From Streptomyces venezuelae (GTDB lineage: Bacteria; Actinomycetota; Actinomycetes; Streptomycetales; Streptomycetaceae), in assembly GCF_008642335.1 (NCBI RefSeq), contig NZ_CP029191.1, positions 62,001 to 126,000 on the forward strand: a DNA stretch of 64,000 bases, read 5' to 3'. The position numbers were made by a program, and so were the translations under genes. A model generated the notes under the pieces. That model ran no database searches, was not told the origin of the DNA, and was given only the letters and a program-made list of their open reading frames with translations. Below are positions 1 through 8,375 of this stretch, one piece after another (within the stretch, counting starts at the first letter, position 1; the number at the start of each line of letters is the position of its first letter).

Positions 1-61
1 GCGCCACCTGCAGTGACGTGGTCCCGGTCCTGCCGAGACCGGCGTTGATGAGCTTCAACAC
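1..61 (-). CDS. Sulfotransferase family protein, N-terminal fragment (runs off left edge)
   Basis: Only the first 20 codons lie in the window. A GTG start at 61 follows an AAGGA ribosome site. The peptide contains the pattern GLGRTGTTSLQ, which matches the phosphosulfate-binding P-loop at the N-terminus of PAPS-dependent sulfotransferases of the 'GAGFGRTGT' type. The family transfers a sulfuryl group to a hydroxyl or amine; the substrate cannot be judged. An ECF41-type promoter sits 66 bp upstream (127-153), so it is probably a member of the ECF41 regulon. The annotation rests on a short fragment. Confidence 0.6.
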   Translation of the reverse strand, partial: MLKLINAGLGRTGTTSLQVA

Positions 62-126
62 GGGGCGGTTCCTTCCCTGCGGCTGGGTGGTCAGGTGGTG
101 CGTGGGGTCCCGGTCGTCACTGCTAT

Positions 127-153
127 GACGCCCGGCGGCGCGCGGATGTGACA
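127..153 (-). promoter_or_regulatory. ECF41-type promoter, TGTCACA-N16-CGTC
   Basis: On the minus strand the sequence reads TGTCACA, exactly 16 bases, then CGTC. This is the promoter reported for ECF41 sigma factors, two of which are encoded at 37-39.6 kb. It points at the sulfotransferase start at 61. Confidence 0.7.
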
Positions 154-193
154 GGCGTACGGCGCGCCGCACGGGCCGGGGCGCGGCGGGCGC

Positions 194-640
194 TCAGCGC
201 CAGGCCGCGGGCACCTGGCGGGTGGCGACGTTGATGCGGTTCCAGCAGTTGACCAGGCCGATGTGGATGACCAGGGAGGCCAGTTCCTCCTCGGTGTAGT
301 GGCCGGCCGCGTCCTGCCAGACCTCGTCGGGCACCGCGTCCTCGCGGCCGCTGAGTTCGGTGGCGTCCTCGGCCAGCGCCAGGGCGGCGCGCTCGGCGGG
401 GGTGAAGCAGGTCGCCTCGCGCCACTCGGCGACCTGGGGCAGGCGGGCGTCGGCCTCGGCGGCCTGCCCCAGGTCGTCGGGGATCGTGTAGATGCGGCCG
501 TTGATCTGGCTCACCCGCAGCCGGATGAGGTCGAGCGTGCGCTGCGGGACCCCGACCCTGCCGATGACTTTGGTCAGGTCGAGCAGGGGCTGCAGGGCGT
601 CGGGCACGACCAGCGAAGGGTTGTTCATCCGCGGTGGCAT
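194..640 (-). CDS. Carboxymuconolactone decarboxylase/AhpD-like protein lacking catalytic cysteines
   Basis: The product is 148 aa, from an ATG at 640 with GGAG eight bases upstream. The fold pattern matches the AhpD/CMD family and the paralogue at 36586-37059: 'LIRLRVSQING...', 'AEWREATCFTPAERAALAL' and a C-terminal 'INVATRQVPAAWR'. Where the paralogue has the CxxC peroxidase motif (GCGFCIDMH), this protein reads GRIYTIPDD, so the AhpD redox chemistry is probably lost. ECF41 sigma factors are typically accompanied by such genes. Role unknown: possibly a structural or regulatory partner, or another chemistry on the same fold. Confidence 0.75.
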   Translation of the reverse strand: MPPRMNNPSLVVPDALQPLLDLTKVIGRVGVPQRTLDLIRLRVSQINGRIYTIPDDLGQAAEADARLPQVAEWREATCFTPAERAALALAEDATELSGREDAVPDEVWQDAAGHYTEEELASLVIHIGLVNCWNRINVATRQVPAAWR

Positions 641-971
641 CGGGGCGTCTCCTGTGAGTCGGGCCCGCGCCGGCGCCGCTGCGGCGCCGCCCGGCGGCAG
701 GCGCGCGGGGGCGGACGGGCAGGGCGGGGGCGGGCAGCGGCGAGTGCCGGTCCACCAGGCTGCCGCCGCCGTGTGTGTTGGTGCAAGTGCCCGGCGAACA
801 GGGCGCCGTGCGGGCGGTGTTCGACCGCGCGGTCGCCGCAGTTGAACATCCGCGGCGTTCACGGGGGCCTCGGGCGCGCCGGGCGAACTGTGTGACGCTT
901 CGGTGGGTTCACAGCGCGTGACCCATCCCCCTCCCCTCCCCCTTTTCCGACGGACAGAAGGGACCACGGAC
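641..971. other. Divergent intergenic region
   Basis: About 330 bp between the AhpD-like gene and the SDR. I see GC-rich direct and inverted repeats (for example GGCGCCGCTGCGGCGCCGCC near 674-693) but no gene. Both flanking genes must have their promoters here. Confidence 0.4.
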
Positions 972-1697
972 GTGCCTGAGAAGATCGCGCTCGTCACCGG
1001 CGCCAACAAGGGCATCGGGCAGGAGACCGCACGGCAGCTGGGCGAGCGGGGAGCCGTCGTCCTGGTCGGCGCCAGGGACGAGGTGCGCGGCAAGCAGGCG
1101 AGCGCCGTGCTCGCGGACCGCGGCATCACCGCGGTGCCGCTGCGCGTCGACGTGTGCGACGCGGCCTGTGTGGCCGAGGCCGCCGCCCTCATCGAGCGGC
1201 GCTACGGCCGCCTGGACATCCTGGTCAACAACGCGGGGATCGCCGGGCGGTTCACCGGCGCGCCCAGCCAGGCGGCCGCGGGCGATCTGCGGGAGGTGTA
1301 CGAGACCAACGTGTTCGGCGTGGTCACGGTGACCAACGCGATGCTGCCGCTGCTGCGCCGCTCGCCGGCCGGGCGCATCGTCAACATGTCCAGCCACCTG
1401 GGGTCGCTGGCCCTCAACGCCGACCCGGCCTCCCCCATGGCGCACGTCAACATGCTCGCCTACCAGTCCTCCAAGACCGCGCTGAACGCGCTGACCCTGG
1501 CCTACGCCAAGGAGCTGCGGGACACCCCGATCAAGGTGAACGCGGCCCACCCGGGTGTGGTGGCCACCGACATCAACGGCCACCGCGGGCAGCGCACGCC
1601 CGCCCAGGGCGCCGTGATCGCGGTGCGGCTCGCGCTGCTCGACGCGGCGGGGCCCACGGGGGCCTCGCTGTCGGAGGACGGCCCGGTGCCCTGGTAG
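972..1697 (+). CDS. Short-chain dehydrogenase/reductase, carbonyl reductase-like
   Basis: The product is 241 aa. The GTG start at 972 is chosen because the Rossmann fold begins immediately after it; an upstream in-frame ATG at 903 would add 23 residues of unlikely composition. The cofactor motif TGANKGIG is at residues 9-16, NNAG at 86-89, the catalytic serine near 140, and YQSSK puts Tyr164 and Lys168 in place. It should be an active NADP(H)-dependent reductase of a carbonyl or quinone; the substrate is unknown. It stands alone after a divergent promoter region. Confidence 0.85.
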   Translation: MPEKIALVTGANKGIGQETARQLGERGAVVLVGARDEVRGKQASAVLADRGITAVPLRVDVCDAACVAEAAALIERRYGRLDILVNNAGIAGRFTGAPSQAAAGDLREVYETNVFGVVTVTNAMLPLLRRSPAGRIVNMSSHLGSLALNADPASPMAHVNMLAYQSSKTALNALTLAYAKELRDTPIKVNAAHPGVVATDINGHRGQRTPAQGAVIAVRLALLDAAGPTGASLSEDGPVPW

Positions 1698-1893
1698 CGG
1701 CCGGGCACGGCGCGGGGGCAAGGGCGGGGGCTCCGATGAACCTCGTCCTGAGCTCGGGTCATCCTCAAGAGCCCCGGCGGAACGTGTGGCCCGGCGCGTG
1801 GAGATCCGGCGGACACCGGACCGGCCCCCGATGCCGGCCCCCTGGATCCAGTCCCTGATTCCGGGCCCCTGACTGTGGAGGAGAGCGGGAGCG

Positions 1894-2211
1894 ATGAGCT
1901 TCATCAAGGTTTGTCCGGTGGACAAGATCCCGGCCGGCGGCGCGATCGCGGTGGAGGTCGAGGACGCCCCGGTCGCACTGGTGCGCAGGGACGAGACCGT
2001 GTACGCGGTCAGCGACCTGTGCTCGCACGCCGAGGTCTCCCTCGCCGAGGGCGAGGTCTACGGCACCACCATCGAGTGCTGGCTGCACGGCTCGTGCTTC
2101 GACCTGCGCACCGGGCAGCCCGTCAATCCGCCGGCGACCCGGCCGATCGCCACCTACCGGGTGAAGGTCGAGGACGGCTTCGTCTACGTGGCGCCGGGCG
2201 CCGAGGACTAG
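1894..2211 (+). CDS. Rieske [2Fe-2S] ferredoxin, non-heme dioxygenase type
   Basis: The product is 105 aa with an ATG at 1894 behind GGAGGAG. The Rieske ligands are Cys43-x-His45 and Cys62-x2-His65 (CSH...CWLHG), typical of the soluble ferredoxins that pass electrons to aromatic-ring or amine dioxygenases. No oxygenase alpha subunit is in the window, so its partner is either elsewhere or one of the nearby flavoproteins. The C26 hydrolase begins six bases downstream, which indicates an operon. Confidence 0.88.
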   Translation: MSFIKVCPVDKIPAGGAIAVEVEDAPVALVRRDETVYAVSDLCSHAEVSLAEGEVYGTTIECWLHGSCFDLRTGQPVNPPATRPIATYRVKVEDGFVYVAPGAED

Positions 2212-2217
2212 GGGCAG

Positions 2218-2937
2218 GTGGAGATGAACGCAGCGAAGCGGCCGGTGGTCGGGATCACCGCGCGGACGGTCCCGGTCACCCTGCAGGGCACCGACATGGT
2301 GGTCAGCCTCTCGCTCCAGTCGCATGTGGACTTCCTGGCCGCGGCGGGCTGCGTCCCGGTGGTGCTGCCGGTGCGGCCCGGCGTCGAGCAGCTGCTCGAC
2401 GGTCTGCAGGGGCTGCTCGTGCCGGGCGGCCCGGACGTCGATCCGGCGCTGTACGGGCAGGAGCGCCACCCGCTGACGCGGGTCGCGAGCACCGAGCTGG
2501 ACCGCGCCGAACTCGCTCTGATCGGGGCGGCGCTGTCGGGCGGGCTGCCTTTGCTGGCCATCTGCCGCGGCATGCAGCTGCTCAACGTGGGCTGCGGGGG
2601 CACCCTGCACCAGCATCTGCCGGAGGTCACCGGATCCGACGGGCACCGCCCGCCGGGCCCCGGCTTCGAGTTCGGCCGGCACGTCCTGGACCTGCGGTCC
2701 GGCAGCCATATCGCGCGGGTCTTCGGCGACGACACCCCCAAGACCGCCTGCCACCACCACCAGGCCGTGGACCGTATCGGCGAGAACCTGACCGCCACCG
2801 CCCGCACGCCCGACGGCGTCGTCGAGGCGGTCGAGGCGGTGGGCCACCCCTTCGCGCTGGGCGTGCAGTGGGAGGCGGGACAGACCGAGGACGACCGGCT
2901 GCACCGCGCCCTGGCAGACGCCGCACGGCGCCGGTGA
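2218..2937 (+). CDS. Peptidase C26 / gamma-glutamyl hydrolase-like class I amidotransferase
   Basis: The product is about 239 aa; GTG 2218 and ATG 2224 are both possible starts. The glutamine-amidotransferase nucleophile elbow is clear (AICRGMQLLN, Cys114 counted from the ATG) and PGGPD lies at 68-72. PuuD-type members end with a GVQWHPE catalytic dyad; here the same place reads GVQWEAGQ, so the canonical His-Glu pair is missing. Family members hydrolyse gamma-glutamyl amides, as in putrescine or aniline catabolism. Coupling with the Rieske ferredoxin suggests amine oxidation through a gamma-glutamyl intermediate, which is an inference. Confidence 0.75.
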   Translation: MEMNAAKRPVVGITARTVPVTLQGTDMVVSLSLQSHVDFLAAAGCVPVVLPVRPGVEQLLDGLQGLLVPGGPDVDPALYGQERHPLTRVASTELDRAELALIGAALSGGLPLLAICRGMQLLNVGCGGTLHQHLPEVTGSDGHRPPGPGFEFGRHVLDLRSGSHIARVFGDDTPKTACHHHQAVDRIGENLTATARTPDGVVEAVEAVGHPFALGVQWEAGQTEDDRLHRALADAARRR

Positions 2938-3037
2938 GACACGTACCAGCAGCCCGAGACAGCTCAACGCACCTTCAATCCCGGCACATTCGGCAGTTTC
3001 CGTGAGCGTGGGACTGTCACCTTCCGGAAGGACGAAA

Positions 3038-4816
3038 ATGGGAACAGTCGAGGTTCCGGTTCTTATCGTGGGCGGCGGCGGATGCGGTCTTGCCGCCTCC
3101 AACTTCCTGTCCGATCACGGTGTGGACCACCTGCTCGTCGAACGGCACGCGGACACCGCGCACGTGCCCAAGGCGCACTACCTCAACCAGCGCACGATGG
3201 AGATCTTCCGCCAGCACGGGCTCGACGCGCCGATGGTGGAGCAGGGCGCGCCCCTGGAACTGTTCGGCAAGCTGCGCTGGCTGACCTCGCTGGCCGGCGA
3301 GGGCCCGCTGGACGCGCGGCACATCCACGAGATCGACGCCTTCGGCGGCGGCTCGCTGCGCGAGCGGTACGCGGCCGCCGGGCCCGTCCTGCCGGTCAAG
3401 CTGCCGCAGGTCCGCCTGGAGCCGATCCTGCGCGCCACCGCCGAACAGCGCCGCCCCGGGCGCATCCTGTTCGGCCACGAGATGACCGGCTTCACCGACG
3501 AGGGCGACCGGGTGGTCGCCGAGATCCGCGAGCGGGCCACCGGCGAGACGACGACGGTCACCGCCCGCTACATGATCGGCGCCGACGGCGGCCGCACGGT
3601 CGGCAGCGCCCTGGGCATCGAGATGCGCGGCGTGCCCGCACTCCTCGACGTGACCACCGCGTACTTCACCGCGGACCTGTCGCAGTGGTGGCAGGAGGGC
3701 ACCCTGCTGACCCACTTCCTGCACGCCGACGACCCGGACCTGTGCAGCAACCTCATCGAGATGGGGCCCAGCTGGGGCAAGGCCTGCGAGGAGTGGGTGC
3801 TGCACTTCCCGCCGATGGACGCCGACCGCCTCGACGAGGAGGCGGTGGTGGCCCGGGTCCGGCAGCTGCTCGGCCTGCCCGAGCTGGAGCTGACCCTGCA
3901 CCACGTGACGAACTGGACGGTGCAGGCGCTGGTCGCCGAGCGCTACCGCAAGGGGCGGGTGCTGCTGGCCGGCGACTCCGCGCACCGCCAGCCGCCCACC
4001 GTGGGCCTGGGCCTGAACTCCGGCATCCAGGACGCCCACAACCTGGCGTGGAAGCTGGCCGCGGTCCTCGACGGCCGCGCCGACGACACCCTCCTTGACA
4101 CCTACGAGGCCGAGCGGCAGCCGGTGTGCCGGCTCAACGTCGACTGGGCGGTCTCGGCGGCCTCCCACCACCAGGCGGTCCTGGACACGGTGGGCCTGGG
4201 CCCGCATGCCCCCGCCCAGCGCCGCAAGCGGATGTTCGCCGCGTACTTCGAGCAGTCCCCCATCGGTGAGGTGGTGCGGGCCAGGACCGCGGAGATCCTG
4301 GACACCCACCGGGCCGGCTGCCAGGCGCACGACTTCGAGATCGGCTTCCACTACGAGCAGGGCGCGCTGGTGCCCGACGGCAGCGAGCCGCCCGCGCGGG
4401 TGCCGATGCGCGATGTGTACCAGCCCACGACCCGGCCCGGGCACCGGCTGCCGCACGCCTGGCTGGAGCAGGACGGCCGGCGCCTGTCCACCCACGACCT
4501 GACTGGGTCCCCGGCCTCCTTCGTCCTGATCACCGGGGAGCGGGGCGGCGCGTGGGCGGAGGCGGCCGCGCAGGTGGCGGAGAAGCTGTCGCTGCCGATC
4601 CGGTCGGTGCGGATCGGCGCGGGCGGAGAGTTCGCCGACGCCGAGGGCGGCTGGGCGCGGGTCCGTGAGATCGCCGGGGACGGCGCCGTCCTGGTGCGCC
4701 CGGACAACCACGTGGCCTGGCGCAGCATGGGCGCCGCCGACAACCCGGCGCAGCTGCTGGCGAACGCGTTCTCCCGCATCCTCGAACCGCGTATCACCGC
4801 GGATTCCGCTTCCTGA
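3038..4816 (+). CDS. FAD-dependent aromatic hydroxylase (group A flavoprotein monooxygenase)
   Basis: The product is 592 aa, ATG at 3038 with AAGGA seven bases upstream. The dinucleotide-binding loop GGGGCG is at residues 12-17, the DG motif (IGADGG) near 185 and the GD motif (LAGDSAHRQPPTVGLGLN) near 310. After residue about 400 comes the thioredoxin-like C-terminal domain seen in the PgaE/RdmE/MhpA group. It should hydroxylate an aromatic or polyketide-type ring using NAD(P)H and O2. A strong terminator follows at 4834-4880, so it ends its transcription unit. Confidence 0.85.
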   Translation: MGTVEVPVLIVGGGGCGLAASNFLSDHGVDHLLVERHADTAHVPKAHYLNQRTMEIFRQHGLDAPMVEQGAPLELFGKLRWLTSLAGEGPLDARHIHEIDAFGGGSLRERYAAAGPVLPVKLPQVRLEPILRATAEQRRPGRILFGHEMTGFTDEGDRVVAEIRERATGETTTVTARYMIGADGGRTVGSALGIEMRGVPALLDVTTAYFTADLSQWWQEGTLLTHFLHADDPDLCSNLIEMGPSWGKACEEWVLHFPPMDADRLDEEAVVARVRQLLGLPELELTLHHVTNWTVQALVAERYRKGRVLLAGDSAHRQPPTVGLGLNSGIQDAHNLAWKLAAVLDGRADDTLLDTYEAERQPVCRLNVDWAVSAASHHQAVLDTVGLGPHAPAQRRKRMFAAYFEQSPIGEVVRARTAEILDTHRAGCQAHDFEIGFHYEQGALVPDGSEPPARVPMRDVYQPTTRPGHRLPHAWLEQDGRRLSTHDLTGSPASFVLITGERGGAWAEAAAQVAEKLSLPIRSVRIGAGGEFADAEGGWARVREIAGDGAVLVRPDNHVAWRSMGAADNPAQLLANAFSRILEPRITADSAS

Positions 4817-4833
4817 CTGTCCGGGGCGGGCGG

Positions 4834-4880
4834 AAGGGGGGCGGCCGCACCGGCGGACCGGCGGCCGCCCCCCCTTTATT
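4834..4880 (+). terminator. Intrinsic-type terminator after the FAD hydroxylase
   Basis: A perfect 13-bp stem (4836-4848 with 4861-4873, core GCGGCCGC) encloses a 12-nt loop and is followed by CTTTATT. Confidence 0.8.
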
Positions 4881-4939
4881 GCACGGCTTTGTTGCACGGC
4901 ACCTTTCGCGGCCCATCTTGCACGGCCATCTTTCACGAC
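4879..4939 (+). promoter_or_regulatory. Five iterated TTGCACGGC-like direct repeats
   Basis: Exact TTGCACGGC occurs at 4879, 4892 and 4918. Seven-of-nine matches occur at 4904 (TTTCGCGGC) and 4931 (TTTCACGAC). Spacing is 13, 12, 14 and 13 bp. The array ends just before the ribosome site of the NmrA gene, so it should overlap that gene's promoter or leader and may be an operator for a direct-repeat-binding regulator. Confidence 0.55.
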
Positions 4940-4950
4940 GGAGGAATACG

Positions 4951-5823
4951 GTGACGGTAGACGGAACGGTCCTGGTGCTGGGCGGAACCGGCCGGCAGGG
5001 GGGTGCGACGGCCCGGGCCCTGCTGGCGCGGGGACGCGTCGTGCACGCGCTGGTGCGCGATCCGCGGGCGGCCGCGGCGCGCGCGCTCGCCGCGGCGGGT
5101 GCGGTGCTCGTCCGCGGGGACCTGGAGGATCCGGCGTCGCTGCGCGCGGCGATGCGCGGCGTCCAGGGCGTGTTCAGCGTCCAGACGTTCCGCGGCCCGG
5201 GCGGCGTGGAGGCCGAGGAGCGGCAGGGCAGGGCGGTGGCGGACGCCGCCGCCGAGGCCGGCGTGGCCCACTTCGTGTACAGCTCGGTGGGCGGCGCGGA
5301 CCGCTGCGAGGTCATCCCGCACTTCCGCAGCAAGTGGAACATCGAGCAGCACATCGACAAGCTCGGGCTGCCGGCGACGGTGCTGCGGCCGACCATGTTC
5401 TACGACATCCTGCTGGACCTGGGCCCCAAGCCGGCCGGCGGCGGGCTGGTCCTTGGCCTGTGGCTGCGTCCCGAGGTCCCGGTGCAGGTGATCGCGACCG
5501 GCGACATCGGGGCGTTCGCCGCGGACGCCTTCAGCGATCCGGACGCGTGGCTGGGCCGGCGGGTGGAGATCGCCAGTGCCGAGCTGACGGGACCGCAGAT
5601 CGCCGCGGCGTTCGCGCGGGTGGCGGGCGTCCCGGTCCGCTACGAGCAGCAGTCCTTCGAGCCGCTGCGCACGGCCCGCCCGGACCTGGCCGCGATGTTC
5701 GACTGGCTCGACACCGAGGGCTACAGCGCGGACATGGCCGAACTGCGCCGCCTGCGCCCCGGCGTGACCGGCCTGGAGGCGTGGCTGCGCGAGAACTGGA
5801 CGATTCCCCAGGCCCAGGCGTAG
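4951..5823 (+). CDS. NmrA-family NAD(P)-binding protein
   Basis: The product is 290 aa. GTG 4951 is preceded by GGAGGAA and puts the Rossmann motif VLGGTGRQGG near the N-terminus; an in-frame ATG at 4879 would translate through the direct repeats. The atypical SDR pattern (YSSVGGAD, then SKWNIEQHI where a typical SDR has YxxxK) fits NmrA-like redox sensors or quinone/NAD(P)H reductases. A bidirectional palindrome separates it from the convergent hydrolase. Whether it is a regulator or an enzyme cannot be decided. Confidence 0.82.
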   Translation: MTVDGTVLVLGGTGRQGGATARALLARGRVVHALVRDPRAAAARALAAAGAVLVRGDLEDPASLRAAMRGVQGVFSVQTFRGPGGVEAEERQGRAVADAAAEAGVAHFVYSSVGGADRCEVIPHFRSKWNIEQHIDKLGLPATVLRPTMFYDILLDLGPKPAGGGLVLGLWLRPEVPVQVIATGDIGAFAADAFSDPDAWLGRRVEIASAELTGPQIAAAFARVAGVPVRYEQQSFEPLRTARPDLAAMFDWLDTEGYSADMAELRRLRPGVTGLEAWLRENWTIPQAQA

Positions 5824-5840
5824 GCGCCGGCAGACGGCTG

Positions 5841-5872
5841 AGGGCCACGTCCGCCGCGGCGGACGTGGCCCT
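5841..5872. terminator. Bidirectional palindromic terminator
   Basis: A perfect 32-bp palindrome (15-bp arms, AGGGCCACGTCCGCC and its complement, with GC at the centre) lies between the convergent NmrA and hydrolase genes. Confidence 0.7.
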
Positions 5873-5883
5873 CGGCGGCGGGT

Positions 5884-6660
5884 TCAGGTGGTGGTGAAGC
5901 CGGCCAGGACGCGGCCCAGGATGTCGGTGTCGATGCGGTGCCAGGAGCCGGGCAGCTGCATGCCCCAGCCGCTGGGCAGGGCGGCCGCGGTCGCGCGGGC
6001 CGCATCGCGCAGCCAGTCGCCGGTCGCGTCGCTGTTGAGGACCAGGGCCGGGGTGCGCAGGGCCGCCAGGCGGGCGGTGGGCACCTCGAAGTCGCCGAGG
6101 ATGGTCGTGTCGTACAGCAGGGTGTGGGCGTTGGCCTCGTTCGTCGCCCACAGGGGTGCCTTGCGCCACTCGGCGATGACCTGGGGGCTCAGACCGAGGA
6201 ACTCGCGCAGCCAGTACTCCGCGGTCTGCCCGCGCCGGTCCTGGGCGAGCAGCGTCTTGAGGGTGTCCATGCAGTCGGCGGGCGGCTTGGGGTGGGGGGC
6301 GACGCGGAAGTAGGGCTCGTGCAGGGCGAGTCTGGTGATCGGCACGCCGGCCAGGGCCGCTTCCAGGGCGAGGTTCGCGCCGGTGGAGCCGGCGAAGACG
6401 GCCGCCCGGCCGCCCGCGTCGTCGATGACCGCCGCGAGGTCCTCGATCTCGCGCTGGACGGCGTAGTACGGGGCGTCGCCGCTCTGGCCCCGGCCCCGGC
6501 GGTCGTAGACGTGGACGGTGCAGTGCGGCGCCAGTTCCGGGACCAGGGCGTCGAAGATGGTGTGGTCGCGGAACGCGCCGTTCATCAGCACGATCGGCGG
6601 GCCGTCGCCGGTGCTGCGACAGGCGATCGTCGTGCCGTCCTGGGAAACGACCTTCCGCAT
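5884..6660 (-). CDS. Alpha/beta-fold hydrolase
   Basis: The product is 258 aa from ATG 6660, preceded by AAGGAG. It has the oxyanion-hole region (VLMNGAFRDH), the strand DRRGRGQSG and a nucleophile elbow FAGSTGAN, so the nucleophile is the serine of G-S-T-G. A late His (PGSWHRIDTD) completes the triad. Such proteins are general esterases or thioesterases in Streptomyces. It is divergent from the flavoprotein at 6871 and shares about 210 bp of regulatory sequence with it. Confidence 0.82.
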   Translation of the reverse strand: MRKVVSQDGTTIACRSTGDGPPIVLMNGAFRDHTIFDALVPELAPHCTVHVYDRRGRGQSGDAPYYAVQREIEDLAAVIDDAGGRAAVFAGSTGANLALEAALAGVPITRLALHEPYFRVAPHPKPPADCMDTLKTLLAQDRRGQTAEYWLREFLGLSPQVIAEWRKAPLWATNEANAHTLLYDTTILGDFEVPTARLAALRTPALVLNSDATGDWLRDAARATAAALPSGWGMQLPGSWHRIDTDILGRVLAGFTTT

Positions 6661-6870
6661 GCCACCACTCTCCTTTGGTCCACGGGGTGTGTTGTGCGCA
6701 GCGGTAATGTCCAGCGGTCCGGTCGATGGCGGGTGGAGCCTGAATCGGGCCCAAGTCGCCCTGGAATCAGGCCGGTTGCCAGGCGATTGGGGATCCACTC
6801 CCGCTCGACCGGGACTATCGGCGCCCCTCCAAAACTGATGCGACACCGTATCCACGAAGGAGCAGGTCGT

Positions 6871-8334
6871 ATGGCGGACAACGGAATGGCTCGGTCGGGC
6901 ACGGCGCCGCACGTCGTCGTCGTCGGGGGCGGCGTCGCCGGGCTCGCGGCGGCGTTCTTCCTGCGCGAGGAGCCGGTGCGGGTGACCGTCCTGGAGGGCG
7001 CGGACCGGCTGGGCGGGCAGCTGGCCGTCTCCGAGCTGGCGGGCGTCGTCATCGACGAGGGCGCGGAGTCGACGTACGCCCGGCGGCCCAAGACCGCCCG
7101 GCTGCTCAAGGCCGCCGGCCTGGAGGAGCGGGTGGTGGCGGCGGGCACCAAGTCGATGGCGGTGTGGAGCGGGGGGCAGCTGCGGCCGCCGCTGGAGCGT
7201 CAGTTCATGGGCGTGCCCTGCGACATGGACGAGCTCGCCAAGTCCGGCATCCTCTCCGAGGAGGGTGTGGCACGGGCCCGCCAGGACCTGACGCTGCCGC
7301 GGGCCGGGCGGGAGGGCGACCGGTCGGTGGCGGACGTGGTGGGCGGGCGCCTCGGCCGCGAGGTCGTGGACCGGCTGGTGGATCCCTTCCTGTCGGACGC
7401 CTACTTCGGCCGCGCCGACGAGCTGTCCTTCGAGGCCACCCTCACCCCGCTGGTCACCGCCGCCCGGCGGCGCGCCTCCCTGGCCGAGGCCGCGGGCGCG
7501 CTGCTGCCGGCGCCGCCGCCGCCGGGCCAGGAGCCCACCACCGGCATCTCCACCCTGGCCGGCGGGCTCGGCTCGCTGCCCCGGGTCCTCGCCGACGGGC
7601 TGCTCGCCGCCTCGCCGGACGCGGCCGTGCGCACCGGCACGCGGGTGCGCGGCCTGGAACGCCGCGGACAGGGCTGGCGGGTGAGCGTGGACGGCGCGGC
7701 CGGGCCCGAGCAGCTGGACGCGGACGCCGTCATCGTCGCCGTGCCCGCCGCGCAGGCCGGCCCGCTGCTCGCCGGCCTGCCCGGCACCGGCGGGGCCACC
7801 GCGGCGCTCGCCGGGATCCCCCACGCCGGGTCCGTCATCGTCACGCTCGCCTTCCCGCGCAGGGCACTTGACGCGGTACGCCCCCTGGGGCACAGCGGCT
7901 ACCGGGTGCCGGCCGTGGACGGGCGGGCGATGAAGGTCGTCACGTTCTCCACCATGAAGTGGCCGCACCTGGCGGGCGAGGTGGACATCGTGCGCTGCCA
8001 GGGCGGCGGCAGCGGCGGCGAGGAACTGCTGGGCCGCGACGACGCCGACCTGGTCGCGCTCGCCGCCGCCGAACTGGCCGAGGTCACCGGGGTCGGCGGC
8101 CCGCCGCTGGCCTCCCGGGTGAGCCGGTGGGAGGCGGCAGTGCCGCAGTACACGGTGGGGCACCTGGAGCGGGTGGCGCGCATCCGGGAGGGGGTCGCCG
8201 CCCAGCGCAGCCTCGCGGTGTGCGGCGCCGCCTACGACGGGGTCGGGGTGGGCCAGTGCGTGGCAAGCGCCCTCAAGGCCGCCGAGGAGGTGCTCGGCGA
8301 GCTGCGCGCGGGCGCCCTGGCCGGGCCCGCATGA
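6871..8334 (+). CDS. Protoporphyrinogen oxidase-like FAD-dependent amine oxidase family protein
   Basis: The product is 487 aa with an ATG at 6871 and AAGGAG upstream. The N-terminus carries VVVVGGGVAGLAAAFFL and the ADRLGGQL segment of the monoamine-oxidase/HemY superfamily. The middle (PFLSDAYFGRADELS) and the C-terminus (GAAYDGVGVGQCVASALKAAEEVLGEL) closely follow HemY-type protoporphyrinogen oxidases. It may be the heme enzyme itself or a paralogue dehydrogenating a porphyrin-like or amine substrate. The next gene starts about 40 bp downstream. Confidence 0.8.
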   Translation: MADNGMARSGTAPHVVVVGGGVAGLAAAFFLREEPVRVTVLEGADRLGGQLAVSELAGVVIDEGAESTYARRPKTARLLKAAGLEERVVAAGTKSMAVWSGGQLRPPLERQFMGVPCDMDELAKSGILSEEGVARARQDLTLPRAGREGDRSVADVVGGRLGREVVDRLVDPFLSDAYFGRADELSFEATLTPLVTAARRRASLAEAAGALLPAPPPPGQEPTTGISTLAGGLGSLPRVLADGLLAASPDAAVRTGTRVRGLERRGQGWRVSVDGAAGPEQLDADAVIVAVPAAQAGPLLAGLPGTGGATAALAGIPHAGSVIVTLAFPRRALDAVRPLGHSGYRVPAVDGRAMKVVTFSTMKWPHLAGEVDIVRCQGGGSGGEELLGRDDADLVALAAAELAEVTGVGGPPLASRVSRWEAAVPQYTVGHLERVARIREGVAAQRSLAVCGAAYDGVGVGQCVASALKAAEEVLGELRAGALAGPA

Positions 8335-8375
8335 CCGGGAGGGACGTCCACGATGCCGAGGGAGGGGAGGCCGGC

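Noticed and set aside
1765..3102. 445-aa minus-strand ORF opposite the Rieske and C26 genes
   Set aside because: Shadow of real genes: Val/Gly/Arg/His-rich composition typical of antisense frames in GC-rich DNA; the plus strand has clear families and ribosome sites.
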